DNA of 64,000 bases from Heliocidaris tuberculata. Its lineage: Eukaryota; Echinodermata; Echinoidea; Camarodonta; Echinometridae. The DNA is taken from the NCBI GenBank assembly GCA_025618425.1, contig CM046838.1:45401302-45465301 (forward strand). The letters run 5' to 3'. Made by a program: the position numbers and the translations under genes. Shown one piece after another: positions 22,636 to 33,805 of this stretch. Under the pieces are notes generated by a model. The model was not told the DNA's origin. It was given only the letters and a program-made list of their open reading frames with translations, and did not search any database. The first letter of the stretch is position 1. Every line of letters begins with the position of its first letter.

Positions 22636-23546
22636 CGGGGCAGGGGGCACAGTGCCCCCACACTTTTAAAATGCCCCTTTCTCTCTGATAGGTGCCCTTT
22701 TTACTACTGGAAGTACCCCTTTCCCCAATAAGTGCACATTTCCCCCTTCTGATAAGTGCCTCTTTTTAAATCTGATAAGTGCCCCCACTTTACTTTTGAT
22801 AAGTGCCACTTTTACTATCTAATATATGCCCTATTCCTCTTCTCACAAGTGCCCAATTTTCACCCCTTGTAATGCCCCTTTCCACCTCTCATAAGCGCAC
22901 TTTCCTCATCTAATAAGTGTACCCTTATCCCTATATTTCCCTTTGTTTCTTACAAAAAGTGCCATATCTAGCTTCAAGAATCAGTGCGGCTTTATGTAGC
23001 AACATGTACCTACCCATATTACTACAACTACAATGTAAGCCAGCGGAGCTGGAAGCAGAGTGGGACAATGCTCATCCCCCCCCCCCCCCGCAAAGGAATT
23101 CATATTCCGTAACTTACACAAAATAAGGTCAATATTTTCAGAAAATGTCCCAAGACTAGTAGGCCTATGAAATCAAGCAGATACCATAATAATGTTGATA
23201 TCTCCTAAAGAAAAACGACAGGGTTAATGTAAGAAATGAAAGATCATTCAAGATCATTCGACATTTCACCCAAATTAATTTGTTGTCATTTTCATTATAT
23301 CGCTCTGAATAATGCATAACAACATGAACAGCATTAGTTAAGATTTAGTGACTCGCACGTGCATCATTAGACAATTGCACACACAACTGCTAATTGTGGA
23401 AACTCAAGCTGAAGCAGAACCATCATAAGAAGGTGCTTGATAATAATACCAATGTTGCTTTATATGCACCCCTTGCAGGTGCCCTCAGGTGTCCTTTTTT
23501 GTTGGTACCCCCCCCCCCCCACTTTGAAAGACACTCCGCTGCCCCT
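22636..23546. mobile_element. hAT-like element carrying the minisatellite, copy 2
   Basis: The left end CGGGGCAGGGGGCACAGTG and the right end (reverse complement AGGGGCAGCGGAGTGTC) are imperfect inverted repeats. The flanks GGCGCACC (22628-22635) and GGCGCAGA (23547-23554) share 6 of 8 bases. Its first 290 bp is a reverse-oriented AAGTGCCCCTTT minisatellite. The remaining body is unique DNA that reappears almost intact at 58020-58720, which defines a dispersed family. No coding region. Confidence 0.65.
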
Positions 23547-24510
23547 GGCGCAGAACTTAAAAATTAGGGGAGAAAGCAGATTTTGTGAAGAAAAAAAAAA
23601 AAGGTTAGACGAAAATCGGACATATAACAAAAAAACATGTGATTTTTTTTAAAGACATGAATAGATATGAACAAAAATGAAAATCACTAGACAACTTAGT
23701 CATGAGTTTTGACGTCTTTCCCTCACGACCACTCAGTGATCTCTACGTAAAAAAAAAATTATATAGAGATCAGTGCTGACGAAAAAACAATTCTCTGTTT
23801 ACTACAGGCCTATTAATAAAACATTTTACGTTTTGTCCAAGAATAGGCCTATGATTTCTTCATAAATTGAATGCAATTATATTTTACTCATATACTTTTG
23901 CATGTGTGTGTTAATACAGAAAAAATGAATTTCTTGATATTAACAGCATGAAAATATAAATAAAAAAAAAAAAACAATGACTAGGAATATGTAATATTTT
24001 GAAAGCGGTCTCACTGACCTTTTCCCCGGATACATGTAAAAACATATTACTATAAATCGTCTATAATTAGATTCAAGTTATGAGGAAATCATATTCTGGG
24101 ACATAAATTGAGGATATGAAGGCCAATTGACGGCTTGTGATGAGGATATCAGACGTTACAAATTCATGACAAAGTGGTCAGTTTGTGTAGTGATTTTCTT
24201 TGTTTTCAGTAGTTTTCAGCGTTTCATAACTTCATTTTGTTCGATTTTACTCGCGAACAAAGTCGAACTGCTTTATTCTGTTTTGATTTGTATCGGGACC
24301 GGACTTGCCGCTGGGAAAATGAAGCGACACACATACATATCCACCAACACACGTCACACACACATCACACAAATGTTGAGGATTCTTCACACTAGACAAG
24401 CTACAGCCCACAAGCTCACAATATTGTGGCAAATCAACGGGAATCGACGGATAATAATAAGGCAGCTGTGTAATTTCAAAATGTGGATATAGACCTTTTT
24501 CACGTATTAT

Positions 24511-24692
24511 TTATTACGTACGTACGTAGTATTATTACGTACGTACGTAATAAATATTACGTACGTACGTAGTAATTATTACGTACGTACGTAGTATTAT
24601 CACGTACGTACGTAATAATTATTACGTACGTACGTAGTAATTATTACGTACGTACGTAATAATTATTACGTACGTACGTAATATTTTTTTTT
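24511..24692. repeat. Right subterminal array of TACGTACGTACGTA palindromes
   Basis: Eight units separated by AATAATTA or AGTATTA-type spacers, next to the poly-T and terminal inverted repeat of the IS3EU-like element. It mirrors the left array but is shorter. Confidence 0.95.
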
Positions 24693-24735
24693 TTTTACGT
24701 TGTCAATTTGGCCCTAACGGGGCTTCGTAAGAAAG

Positions 24736-25220
24736 AGAGGCTTGTGTTAAGCGGAATAACATAATTTCAGGAGGTGAAAGATTGAGAGAAAATGAGCAAC
24801 ATCGATGATACACAAGCAGATGTTAATCTTCCTAAAAAACGGAATGTACCGAGCGGCTCGTATATAGCCCCCGCAACTCGGTGGAGCCTGAGAAATTGTC
24901 CCAACGCACAGTAGTTTTTGTTGTTGTATAATTGTCAATACTATTGTAATGTGTGTTTTTTTAAAGTGGAAGTAAATTTGAATTTGAATATGAATTTCAA
25001 TAGAATCCCAAGCGGGGCCAACTGCTATTCACACATGGGGCAGTTCCAGGATTCGAAAGAAGCTTGGGAGAAAATGCCGCAAATTGACGGGGAAAAGTGT
25101 GATTAAATATATAGCATTTCCACATGTTCAATAAAGTAAAATAGGGAAAATATTCGTTTAAAATCGGCCCAGTTGCAGTGGAAAGGAGATTAAAAAAAAA
25201 AATTCATTATCATTATTTTC
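24736..25220. other. Intergenic DNA, no gene seen
   Basis: Flank of the IS3EU-like element. No supported exon. Confidence 0.5.
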
Positions 25221-25284
25221 TTACAACCTACAAATCGTGTCCAAACTATATAGCTATAGTTGGGACACGATTTGTAGGTTGTAA
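25221..25284. repeat. 64-bp near-perfect palindrome
   Basis: TTACAACCTACAAATCGTGT pairs with ACACGATTTGTAGGTTGTAA. The 30-bp arms have one mismatch and are separated by four bases (TAGC). It would form a stable hairpin or cruciform. Confidence 0.9.
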
Positions 25285-25716
25285 AGTCACGTATAGTTGA
25301 ATCTAAAGTGTCTAATATAATCAAAGATTGTGAAAAGGGAAGATAAGACACTCTCCCGATTTAGGACAGGGTACGATGCTATGGTACGATATGCGATGTA
25401 ACGGCGCCACAAAGAGATTCGATCATATACCAGTATTACCTACCCAACAGAGTTATTACCTACCCAACAGAGTTTGGGGAGGTAAACTGACGCATTGACT
25501 GGGTACAAACCAATTGGGGAAAATGACCCAGGGCCAGGGGGCTGAAATACTGTAACAGGAAGGAAACCAGGCGTCTTTATGAATTCAGAAGAGGGAAAGG
25601 GCTTGAAAATAATGATGAGGAGAGAGAAAAAAAAGGGGGGGGGGAGGTAAATTCAGAAGCAGATATGCAACTATCACAGTGTTGTTCCATGTCCGTGCCC
25701 ATTTTCTTTATCATAC
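25285..25716. other. Intergenic DNA with a 20-bp tandem duplication
   Basis: ATTACCTACCCAACAGAGTT occurs twice in direct tandem at 25435-25474. A G run lies near 25637-25645. No gene seen. Confidence 0.5.
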
Positions 25717-26710
25717 TAATAATAATAATAATAATAATAATAATACATGTAACTTATATAGCGCCTAATCCACTCTGTGGAGTGCTCAAGGCGCATGTAG
25801 AAATTAATTAAGAATTAAACAGAAATGTTTTTACATGATTTTTAAAAGAATCAGAAGTTATACACTTTTTGATGTCTTCAGGAAGGCTATTCCATAATTT
25901 AGGACATGCGTGGGCAAATGATCTTTCCCCCCAAGATTTTGCGACTTTAGGAATCACAAGAGAACTGGAAGTGGATAAGCGCAAAGATCTGGCGAGGGGT
26001 GTAATTTTTAATTGAAGAGGTATTGTATTGGGGAGCAGAGCCGTGAACGCAGTGAAAAGTGAGCAACAAAATTTTGAAAATAATGCGATGTTTAACAGGG
26101 AGCCAGTGCAGCGACTGCAAAACAGGAGAGATATGGGTACGCTTGGTGGACAGAGTAACAATGTGAGCCGCAGCATTTTGAAGCTTCTGGAGCTTGGACA
26201 ACAGATTTTGGGGTAAATTGAACAGAAGGGCATTGCCAAAGTCGAGACGGGAGGAAATTAAGGCGTGAACTATCTTTTCAGTGGCAGACTTGGACAAATA
26301 TTTCCGAATAAAACCGATATTACGTAATTGGTACCTAACTGATCTGCAGATATTTGAAATTTGATTAGACATTGTCATATGTGAGTCAAACATAACACCA
26401 AGATTGCGACAAGTTTGTGACACATAAATTGTGTGGCCAGAAAATCAATCAATCAATAAAATCAATAAAATCAATTTTACAAAGCTGCACTTTAGAACCA
26501 AATATAAGGAATTCACATTTATCTGAATTCAGTTTTAGAGAACGTGCGAGCATCCAATCGTGAACATCAACCATGCAAGATTCAAGGCGATGAACGGCCC
26601 TTTCCGCAGCGGATTGATCAGAATTAAAGGAAATCATAAGTTGAATTTCGTCTGCATAAATATGATAATCAATGTCATGTTGTAACAGAACTTGTCGCAA
26701 TCCAATTAAA
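25717..26710 (-). mobile_element. 5'-truncated CR1/L2-group LINE with reverse transcriptase remnant
   Basis: On the minus strand three overlapping frames give, in order, YADEIQLM (reverse transcriptase motif C, normally YADD, with the second Asp now Glu; frame 26700-26449), LGVMFDSHMTMSNQI and IRKYLSKSATEKIVHALISS (26423-25947), and CPKLWNSLPEDIKK near the C-terminus (26239-25808). Frame shifts separate them, so this copy cannot make an enzyme. The 3' end has the AGCACTCCACAGAGTGGATT signature, then GCGCTATATAAGTTACATG, and finishes in (TTA)n. A second, younger-looking copy of the same family occurs at 59608-63615. Confidence 0.8.
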
Positions 26711-26722
26711 TAAATTGAAAAC

Positions 26723-26890
26723 TTATAAATTGATATTACTGATTGATATAAATTGATATTACTGATTGATATAAATTGATATAATTGATATAAACTGATA
26801 AATTGAAATTACACTTAAATATTTTTAAACAGTAATCATACATACATACACAAACACGCACACACACACACGCACACACGCACACACAGG
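26723..26890. repeat. ATTGATATAA short tandem repeats and (CA)n
   Basis: Repeats of ATTGATATTACTGATTGATA at 26725-26810, followed by AT-rich sequence and a CACACG/CACACA tract at 26848-26888. It borders the truncated 5' end of the LINE. Confidence 0.75.
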
Positions 26891-26999
26891 GGGGAGGACC
26901 TTGGAAAATGTGGGAAATGTAAGTAGAATGGGTTGTGCTCATTACAAGAGGAAGGGGAGGGCTATGGGGGGGGGGGGACTTGATATCAGAAGTTAAAAG

Positions 27000-27265
27000 T
27001 GACATTTAATTTGATATCAGATATGAAAAGATACACTCATATCAGTTGGGGAAAGGGCACTCATTACAGAGCAAAAGGGGCAGACTTGAAAGGAGCAAAT
27101 ATTGTACAAGTCTTTCAAAAGGGGCACTTATCAGAAGGGGAAATGGCACATTCTAGAAAGGAAATGGGGCACTTTTGTAGAAAAAGGGGCAGTTATCAGA
27201 AAGCATTAAATTTCAGAAATAACAAGGAACACTTTTGGGGTACTTGAAGAAATGGAGGGGGGGGG
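27000..27265. repeat. AGGGGCACTTATCAGAA minisatellite, copy 3
   Basis: About ten diverged units built on GGGGCACTT-TCAGAA, ending in a G run at 27256-27266, as copy 1 does. The phrase GGCACTTTTGGGGTACTTGA is shared with copy 1, so the two are homologous beyond the repeat unit. Confidence 0.8.
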
Positions 27266-29701
27266 GCACTGCACCTATAACAGTCAAGGCCACAAAATTT
27301 GTGTGTATCAGTAGTTATTCAGAGCCCAACAATTATTGTCATTGTGCTTTGCAGCTGAAATTCCAGAGCTGCTCTTTTAACCCAGAGTCATGAATCATTA
27401 ATGACATTGAATAGTAAAAGGTTGGCAGAAATGACAGGTGCCATGCACAATAGTATTATCGTTTTCTGAATTTTATTACTGATACACACATATTTTGAGG
27501 CCTTCATTTTTCAAAAACCTGAAAATCTAATTAAATATTCATAGCACCAATTTAAGAACATTAATCACAGAAATTTCACAGAACTTATCCCAGATAAGTT
27601 TTACATCCTTTTACTGAACAATGTGAAAGTCTCATTCTGTCATAACTTCATTTATTAATGATCAAAAGTGTTAACCTATTTTTTTTTTAAACACCTATAC
27701 ATGCAACCAATTTTGCATTTGATATCAAAGAAACCCAATCAAACTATATAAGATGGCCTACCACACAATGAACTTTAAAGATTTGATTCAATTTCAGAGA
27801 AATAATGTACTAAAATCTTGTTTTGATCTTCATTTTTAATGCATCTTCAGAAAATCACAACTTTGACAAATTTTGACAAAAGTCCATATGTAACATTTAT
27901 TGACAATCTCAAGGCAGTTTCATGGCAATTTCAAGGCAATAGACCGCTTCGGTAATGTATGCAAATTTTATACATACCTTTCAAACAAAGGTTGTTCTTG
28001 ACAACCTGAAAGCTTGCCGGAGGCTTGCCGGACATAGCAACAAATAATGTATGCAAACTGGATTCCAAGCATTGAGGCTCATTTATAAAAAGCAGGTTAA
28101 ATGGAATAGCTCGTCACTAGGTGCTCAGAGAAGAAGTGTGCATAAATTTGTATACATTACAGAACCGGTCTATTGGCTATGTTACAGAGCATTCAACATG
28201 AATTTTGTTGTTGTTGTTGTTTACTTCAAATTTCCTGAGGGCATAATCATACACATCTATGTTCCAAAGTAGTTAAGTTCAATGAAAAACTGACTAGTGA
28301 TAAAGTGCCATAACTTGATAATAGATGATGAAACGGTGCACAGTAGGTCAGAATGCCTCGAAAGTGCGCCAAAATTTATATTCACTGAGAGGATGGGACT
28401 ATAGGTATTCAGACCCGTAGAATCCAATGAAAATATTTTCAAATACCTATAACGTCATTAAAATACCGATTTCTGATTGGCTGCCAAAATGCAATGGGAA
28501 ATAACATATTTCTCGTATTACAATGAATTTCCTACTTCGTAAAATTGATAATGCGATCTCTACACTTTAAAATCAAAAAGTGAAAACGGTGTTAACTTAA
28601 AGCCCAGGCATATGGTACGTAAGAGTGGCTTAAAGGGGGAGGGGGGGGGGCGCCCTCTTGTAAATATTTGTGATAATGAGAAATTTGCAATGTATTGCAA
28701 TGTATGATGTCATTACTTGAAAGTAAACTTTGATAATGCATATACTAATAAAATAATAATATTCAGCTAACTGATAAAATGAATTATTAAATGATTTTTT
28801 TTTTAATGAAAGAGCGCCCGCTGTAGCCTTGATAACTTTGCGAAAGAGAAACGTACCTGTATCACTAAAACTTTTACTGATACGGATATCTTATGAGGTA
28901 ATCCTGTAGGTACTATCGAGTTATCAAAATCATAATACTGACTGATAAAGTCCATGCATATTTTAAGTCATTTGCCCTATTGTTCATACTGTCAGAAGAG
29001 TGAATTATTTTGAAAAGCCTTCGCCTTGAAATATTCACTGAAGCCATTGTGAATTACTCAGAATATTGGGTCTGTAAAAAAAAAAAAAAAAAAAAAAATA
29101 GATAGAGAAAATTTTGAGAGGTTGGTTTGGTGTTGGACAAATTACGATACAAATCATACTTTCTCCAAATGTTTCAAAATTATATGAATTATTAACAACT
29201 GGTATAAACTTTAGATTACATGACAGTCATTAATCGCGCCCTCTCCATCATGGGTCTATATGTCCTAACTAAACAGTTACAAAGCCTTGAAGAAAAAAAA
29301 TCGAATAGTAAAGGGAAAATATACACAGTCTATTCACTAATCAAAAAGAAATTAAAAACTAATTACAAATAAGAAACCATGCTTATATGAAAAAAGGTAT
29401 TTTTTATAAAGATATACATGTAGAGGAATACAGGTAGATAGATAATTTTTATAGATAGGCAGACAGATAGATAAATAGATAGGTAGAGGAACGTATGAAT
29501 AGATACATGGATATTTACTAGATAGAAAGATAGATAGATGGATGGGATACGTGTAGATAGATAAAATAAATAATGCACTCAAAAGGCGAGCTAAATCCTG
29601 CCTTTTGGACTTAAGAAAATTTTTAAAAATCTCTATATACAGCCCAGCGCATTTTTCAAAGAAGAGAAAATTCACGTTTTAATTTAAAACAAAACAAAAC
29701 A

Positions 29702-29734
<33 letters not shown>

Positions 29735-30211
29735 GCACACACAAAATGAAGGATTTCCCCGACTTGTTTAACAAGTGTGGGTCGTTAAAAGAATTCTGGC
29801 TTGGAAGCAAGCAATTATTTATTTATACAAAATAGGAGCATTTAAGGACATTGGAAACCAATATCAGATCTGCATCTTACCCTACATCATAACAGAAGCC
29901 TATTCTATTTATACAGCAATTGCACAAACATTAATATACATCTACACTTTAAGGTTATTAATAATAACATGATAAGTCTTACCTTAAACGAAGAATATAA
30001 CAAAATAGAACAATTTCCTCGGAATATAAAAAGTGCAAAAAAGTTGAGCATCCCTTAGAATACTGAACATCTTTGCACTGCACCAAAATGTAACTACGAT
30101 GTTTGAAAAAGAAACCAGATCAATTTAGGCAGCAGTGGACGAATTTAAAACTCGTCTTGAGGTTGGTGGAAGAATTTCTACACAGAGACCTTTTGTTTAC
30201 CACCACAACTT
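27266..30211. other. AT-rich intergenic DNA, no gene seen
   Basis: No supported exon in about 3 kb. Simple sequence includes an A run near 29078-29098, a (GATA)n-like tract at 29440-29565 and (CA)n at 29698-29742. A G run occurs near 28641-28650. Confidence 0.5.
29440..29565. repeat. (GATA)n-like microsatellite
   Basis: Interrupted TAGATAGATA and AGATAGGTAG units. Open frames on the minus strand read the repeat as Tyr/Leu/Ser/Ile and are not genes. Confidence 0.85.
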
Positions 30212-30392
30212 AAGTGTTAAATCACCATTTAAAAGGGCCGAGGAGTGACAACTTTTTCAAAATGGTAGATCAGCTCTTTTAAACTGCTGGATTCAGCCTT
30301 TATAGTGTTGTATCCAGCATGTTAAAAGTGTTAATCTACAAATTTGAAAAAGTTGTCACTCCTCGGCCATTTTAAATGGTGATTTAACACTT
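30212..30392. mobile_element. 181-bp hairpin MITE
   Basis: Arms of about 80 bp: AAGTGTTAAATCACCATTTA at the left pairs with TAAATGGTGATTTAACACTT at the right. Pairing continues through GGCCGAGGAGTGACAACTTT and its complement, with few mismatches. The short loop is near 30292-30312. No coding region. Confidence 0.85.
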
Positions 30393-31306
30393 GGGAATCT
30401 CTTCTTGACCGACGATTGTTCTACCACTGAAGACTGGACCAAAGATTGAAATGCAATCCATATGTTTGGATATTAGTTGCTTTCTGACATGTCCCATCAT
30501 CTAAAAAGGGCCAGAAGATTAAAGCTTCTTACTGTATTCATAATTATGAACTGTTATTCATTTCTGTGTGTGCTTTGCCTGCGCGCTTCTATCGCATGGA
30601 AGATTTAGGCGAAAAAAGAGGCGAACATGCGGGTGGAAAATGGGTTCTTACTCGAGAAGTTGCAAAAAGTAGCAGGCAAATTTGGTAGCAGTGTAAAGCA
30701 TGAACTACTTAGTATAAGAAAGGCGATCATGATATTTTCAGCGCGAAAATCGACGGAAATGTTGACCATCTTCGCGCATGAAAAAAAAAAAATGCTATTC
30801 CCCCCCCCCCCATATTTTCATCCAAAATTACTTTACTCCAATTGCGGCATCTATCAGGCTCCCCATGGATCTGAAGGCTTAAAAGAACTTGATGATGATA
30901 CTGTAGACTGGATCTCAACCAGCATTCCTGGATCTTGACAGAAGTTGGCAACCACACGAAAGAAGAAGACTTTCGAGAGGAATAAGAGTTCGCCTGTAAA
31001 CTCTATCATTATTCAAAATAACTATTCTGGAATAGGCATATTTAATTTGAAGTGCCTTAAACAACCCGTTTGGCAAACACCATTGATAAAACGCAGTATT
31101 GCATTTTACACACTGCATAACCAATAATCAAAGTTTCGGGTCTTTTTGAAGAAAAATGACCCACTTATAATTAATTTCAGGAAGAAATACTGCTGAAAGG
31201 TGTTCTACACGTTGTAATATTTGATTAGAACGTGAAAAAAATAAATTCTGTTTCATTGACCAAATCCCTATTTTGGCGCACTTTTGCTAACACCTGCATG
31301 GCCGAC
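30393..31306. other. Intergenic DNA, no gene seen
   Basis: No supported exon. A 103-codon open frame at 30627-30938 runs through a C run and lacks any recognisable domain. Confidence 0.45.
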
Positions 31307-31314
31307 TGTGCAAT

Positions 31315-31579
31315 CAGGAGCGGCGCCAGGGTATTTAAATGGGGGGGGGGGGGGGGGGCAAAATGACGTGTATAGCAACGTCGCACGTCGAGGGTCTTGA
31401 AATAACAAATAGGACTATAACAGTTATGTCATAATTGCATGGCCTAGCCTTCTCTTCTTCATTTCCCCTTCTCTTTCTCCTTTTTGCCCTCTTCTTCCTC
31501 TTTTTTTTTTTTTTTTTTTTTTGCTCGCTTGAAAAATGACAGGGGCGGCCGCCCCCTGCCCCCTGTAGCGCCGCCCCTG
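31315..31579. mobile_element. hAT-like MITE with perfect 8-bp duplication
   Basis: A perfect duplication TGTGCAAT flanks the element (31307-31314 and 31580-31587). The termini are CAGGAGCGGCGCCAGGG and CCCTGTAGCGCCGCCCCTG, imperfect inverted repeats starting CAGG as in many hAT elements. A G run lies near the left end and a (T)n run with a C-rich block near the right. 265 bp, non-coding. Confidence 0.85.
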
Positions 31580-31587
31580 TGTGCAAT

Positions 31588-32146
31588 GGTGCCACAACGA
31601 CCCCCCCCCCCGAAAAAAAGCTAATAACATCAATACAACTTACATAGAAAGTGAACACTTCACAAAAAAGTATCTTTCCAGGAGATAAATTTAGTGAAAG
31701 TTTGAAACTGTCAAGAGTCCTTTAATGACCACTTTAATTAAAATTCTTGAAGATTTTAACACCACTTTTGATAGAAATTTGTGACATTCCTTACATCTGT
31801 GTATAGTTTTGCATTTCCAACTTCCCAAATAATTGCTTCAGGAGCATGTTACTGAGAGATGTACAGTGCATCCAAGAAAAAAAAATCAAAACCTTAAAAC
31901 AAAGGGCTACTGTGACCAAACTATGTGATCTATGACAAATAGTTATCTATAAAACAGAAGTATTAAGCTCTTAAAGGATACCTTGATGGCGTCCATCGGT
32001 ATATGCTGTACCAGGCAGCATTGTTTAGAAAATGACATGTAAAACGTAATAGGTACTTTACATTGTCATCAATCGCAAAAGTACGTCCACATAAGGCATA
32101 AAATACGATTATGGCATCCCCCCCCCCCCCCAACCATCAAGGTATC
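31588..32146. other. Intergenic DNA, no gene seen
   Basis: Contains C runs near 31602-31611 and 32119-32131. No supported exon. Confidence 0.5.
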
Positions 32147-32154
32147 ACCTGAAA

Positions 32155-32666
32155 CAGGGGTGTCGATCCTTGTTCATGATGGGGGGGGGGGGGGGTGTGG
32201 GAGGGGGGACTTTTTCAAAAATCTGTCTATATAAACTTGCATTTTAGAGCATCCCAAAATGGTTTTCTGTCATTAAAGTCACGGCAAATACAACAAAATA
32301 ATAATAACCATAACATAAGATATTCAAATATGTGTGTTATAAATTATTTGCAAAGGCATGAAAAAGAAGGCAGATAGACAGTTTGTTGTTCAATGCTCGA
32401 AGATGAAGTTTTATTTTACAACTTCTTCGATATTTTCGCATTGAAATTATGGCATTTCTTATTTCCTTACTTCTAATCATTAAAGAATGTGATGGTATTT
32501 CAAGATCAAACATAATGAGTTTGGATGATTATTAGTTTTAAGTTAATGTATCATAGTTCTCATTTATTTCATACAAAAATATTGGGGGATGATAATACAG
32601 GCCATCCCAACCCTCAAATTTTGTGGGGGAATATATATCCCCCCCCCCCCGGGATCGACACCCATG
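32155..32666. mobile_element. hAT-like MITE related to the 19746 element
   Basis: The termini CAGGGGTGTCGATCC and GGATCGACACCCATG are nearly the same as the ends of the element at 19746-21234 (CAGGGGCGTCGATC). Flanks ACCTGAAA (32147-32154) and CCCTGAAA (32667-32674) match at 7 of 8 positions. A G run follows the left terminus and a C run precedes the right one. Non-coding, 512 bp. The right end with its TACAGGCCATCCC-type segment reappears at 56878-56965. Confidence 0.8.
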
Positions 32667-32674
32667 CCCTGAAA

Positions 32675-33467
32675 GCATAATACTTCCAATTTAAGGAAAA
32701 TAGGAAATAATTGTCATACTACACATGCTGTGGTCACAACAATCATTTGTTTTAGGGTGTTTTTTTCTTTCTGAGACTCACTGTACAATAAAGAAATATA
32801 GTTCAATTATAATGAAATGTGGCTTAATTAGAATAAGTGCAAGACTATTTTTGTTTCTGGGAAATCGAAAGAAGTGTAGATTGGATGTTTTGTAGGGGTT
32901 GTTCGAACAATTCACAGCAGAGCACTACATCTTCGACTTGCTCGCCATTGTTTTGCACGTCATGTCAACGTAGTCGCTGGTAAGTTTACCTCGTCTACCC
33001 CCCTTTTCCCCAAGTATGCGTACGTGCGCGTGACACCACTCTCTCCTTCAATTAGCTCTGCCATGAGGCCACTTCCGCGATGAAAGAGAGAGTTGTGACC
33101 ACCCCCCCCCCCAAAAAAAAAAATAAAATAAATAAATAAATTAATAAAATAAATAAATAAATAAAAAAATAAATAATAAAAAATAAAAATCGGCAATGAC
33201 CACTCAATGGCACGTACTCATGGTACTGCTACGCAAAAGTGCCGGCCTATGCGGGGCGAAAATGCGGGCAAGTGTAAATGGGGCATTTTAATAGTTGCGC
33301 ATACAGTCTACGGATCTGTGACCATCTTAGGGGTGAAGTAATTAAGTGGATTGGTGGACACTGACGCTTGCAGACAATAGAGAGCGGCCCATTGATCCGG
33401 TTCAGATCAGTGGAGCGGCCGTGAAACACAATGAGCTCTACTGTATCGCCATGAACAACCCGAATGA
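32675..33467. other. Region upstream of the histone-like unit
   Basis: No gene seen. Contains a C run (33100-33112) followed by an (AAAT)n-like tract to 33192. From about 33200 the composition turns GC-richer towards the promoter. Confidence 0.5.
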
Positions 33468-33561
33468 CCAATCGATAGACCTTTACAAACTTAGAGCGGC
33501 GACGCCACGCATCCCACACAACTCATATAAATAGCTGAAAATCGTCACAGATTCTCATTCG
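33468..33561 (+). promoter_or_regulatory. Histone-type promoter: CCAAT, TATA box, cap site
   Basis: CCAAT lies at 33468-33472, TATAAATAG at 33526-33534 and TCATTCG at 33555-33561. The last fits the PyCATTCPu cap motif known from sea urchin histone genes. The A of the cap motif (33557) is 31 bp downstream of the first T of the TATA box, which is normal spacing. The predicted leader to the ATG at 33611 is about 54 nt. All elements are intact, so transcription is plausible. Confidence 0.75.
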
Positions 33562-33610
33562 TCTCAACAATTTTGTTTGATTCACTGATCCCACTGTCTC
33601 TAAAGCAACC

Positions 33611-33805
33611 ATGGCACCCACCAAGAAAACGGCTCGCAAATCTGCAGCAGGGAAGGCTCCACGCAAGACTGCCACGAAGAGTGCCCCCGCCAAGACGAAG
33701 AGTGCCCCCTCCAAGAAGAAGAGTGCCGCCGGTAAAATAACCAAGGCACCAATTAAGCCGAATGCTCGCAAGTCTGCAGCAGGGAAGCTTCCGCGGCGCA
33801 AGTAG
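33611..33805 (+). CDS. Histone H3-tail-like small basic protein
   Basis: The 64-codon frame starts in good context (CAACCATGG). Residues 2-19 align without gaps to the histone H3 tail: 14 of 18 match, keeping H3 positions K4, T6, R8, K9, S10, K14, R17 and K18, with R2 to P, Q5 to K, T11 to A and G12 to A. Then come two KSAP repeats (like H3 K27-S28 but without the preceding ARK), a Lys/Ala/Pro linker, and a second ARKSAAGKLPR module at the end. There are 17 Lys, 5 Arg and no acidic residues. The H3 globular fold (YRPG, helices, histone-fold residues) is absent. Intact histone promoter and 3' processing signals flank it, so it may encode a nuclear basic protein related to sperm or protamine-like proteins, or be a rearranged H3 pseudogene. 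Confidence 0.65.
   Translation: MAPTKKTARKSAAGKAPRKTATKSAPAKTKSAPSKKKSAAGKITKAPIKPNARKSAAGKLPRRK

Larger units (their letters stand above)
19146..24729 (+). mobile_element. 5.6-kb integrase-type DNA transposon (IS3EU-like) with ACGTACGT-array ends
   Basis: The ends are inverted repeats: TACGAAGCCCCGTTAGGGCC, then AAATTGACAACGT and a poly-A run at the left, with the exact reverse complement at the right (24693-24729). A perfect 6-bp duplication AGAAAG flanks the element (19140-19145 and 24730-24735). Just inside each terminus is an array of TACGTACGTACGTA palindromes, 13 units at the left and 8 at the right. A transposase N-terminus begins immediately after the left array. As I recall, eukaryotic IS3EU transposons make 6-bp duplications and have TAY...RTA ends, which fits. 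No DDE catalytic core is visible inside; the interior is filled with other repeats, so the copy is not autonomous. Confidence 0.75.

Noticed and set aside
24127..24492. 121-codon frame inside the IS3EU-like element, possible second transposon protein
   Set aside because: No DDE, zinc-finger or integrase motif; Thr/His-rich part reads (CACA)-type sequence. Cannot be supported.
33247..33519. Minus-strand 90-codon frame next to the histone-like gene, possible divergent histone
   Set aside because: No histone similarity, and it covers the CCAAT/TATA region of the plus-strand unit.
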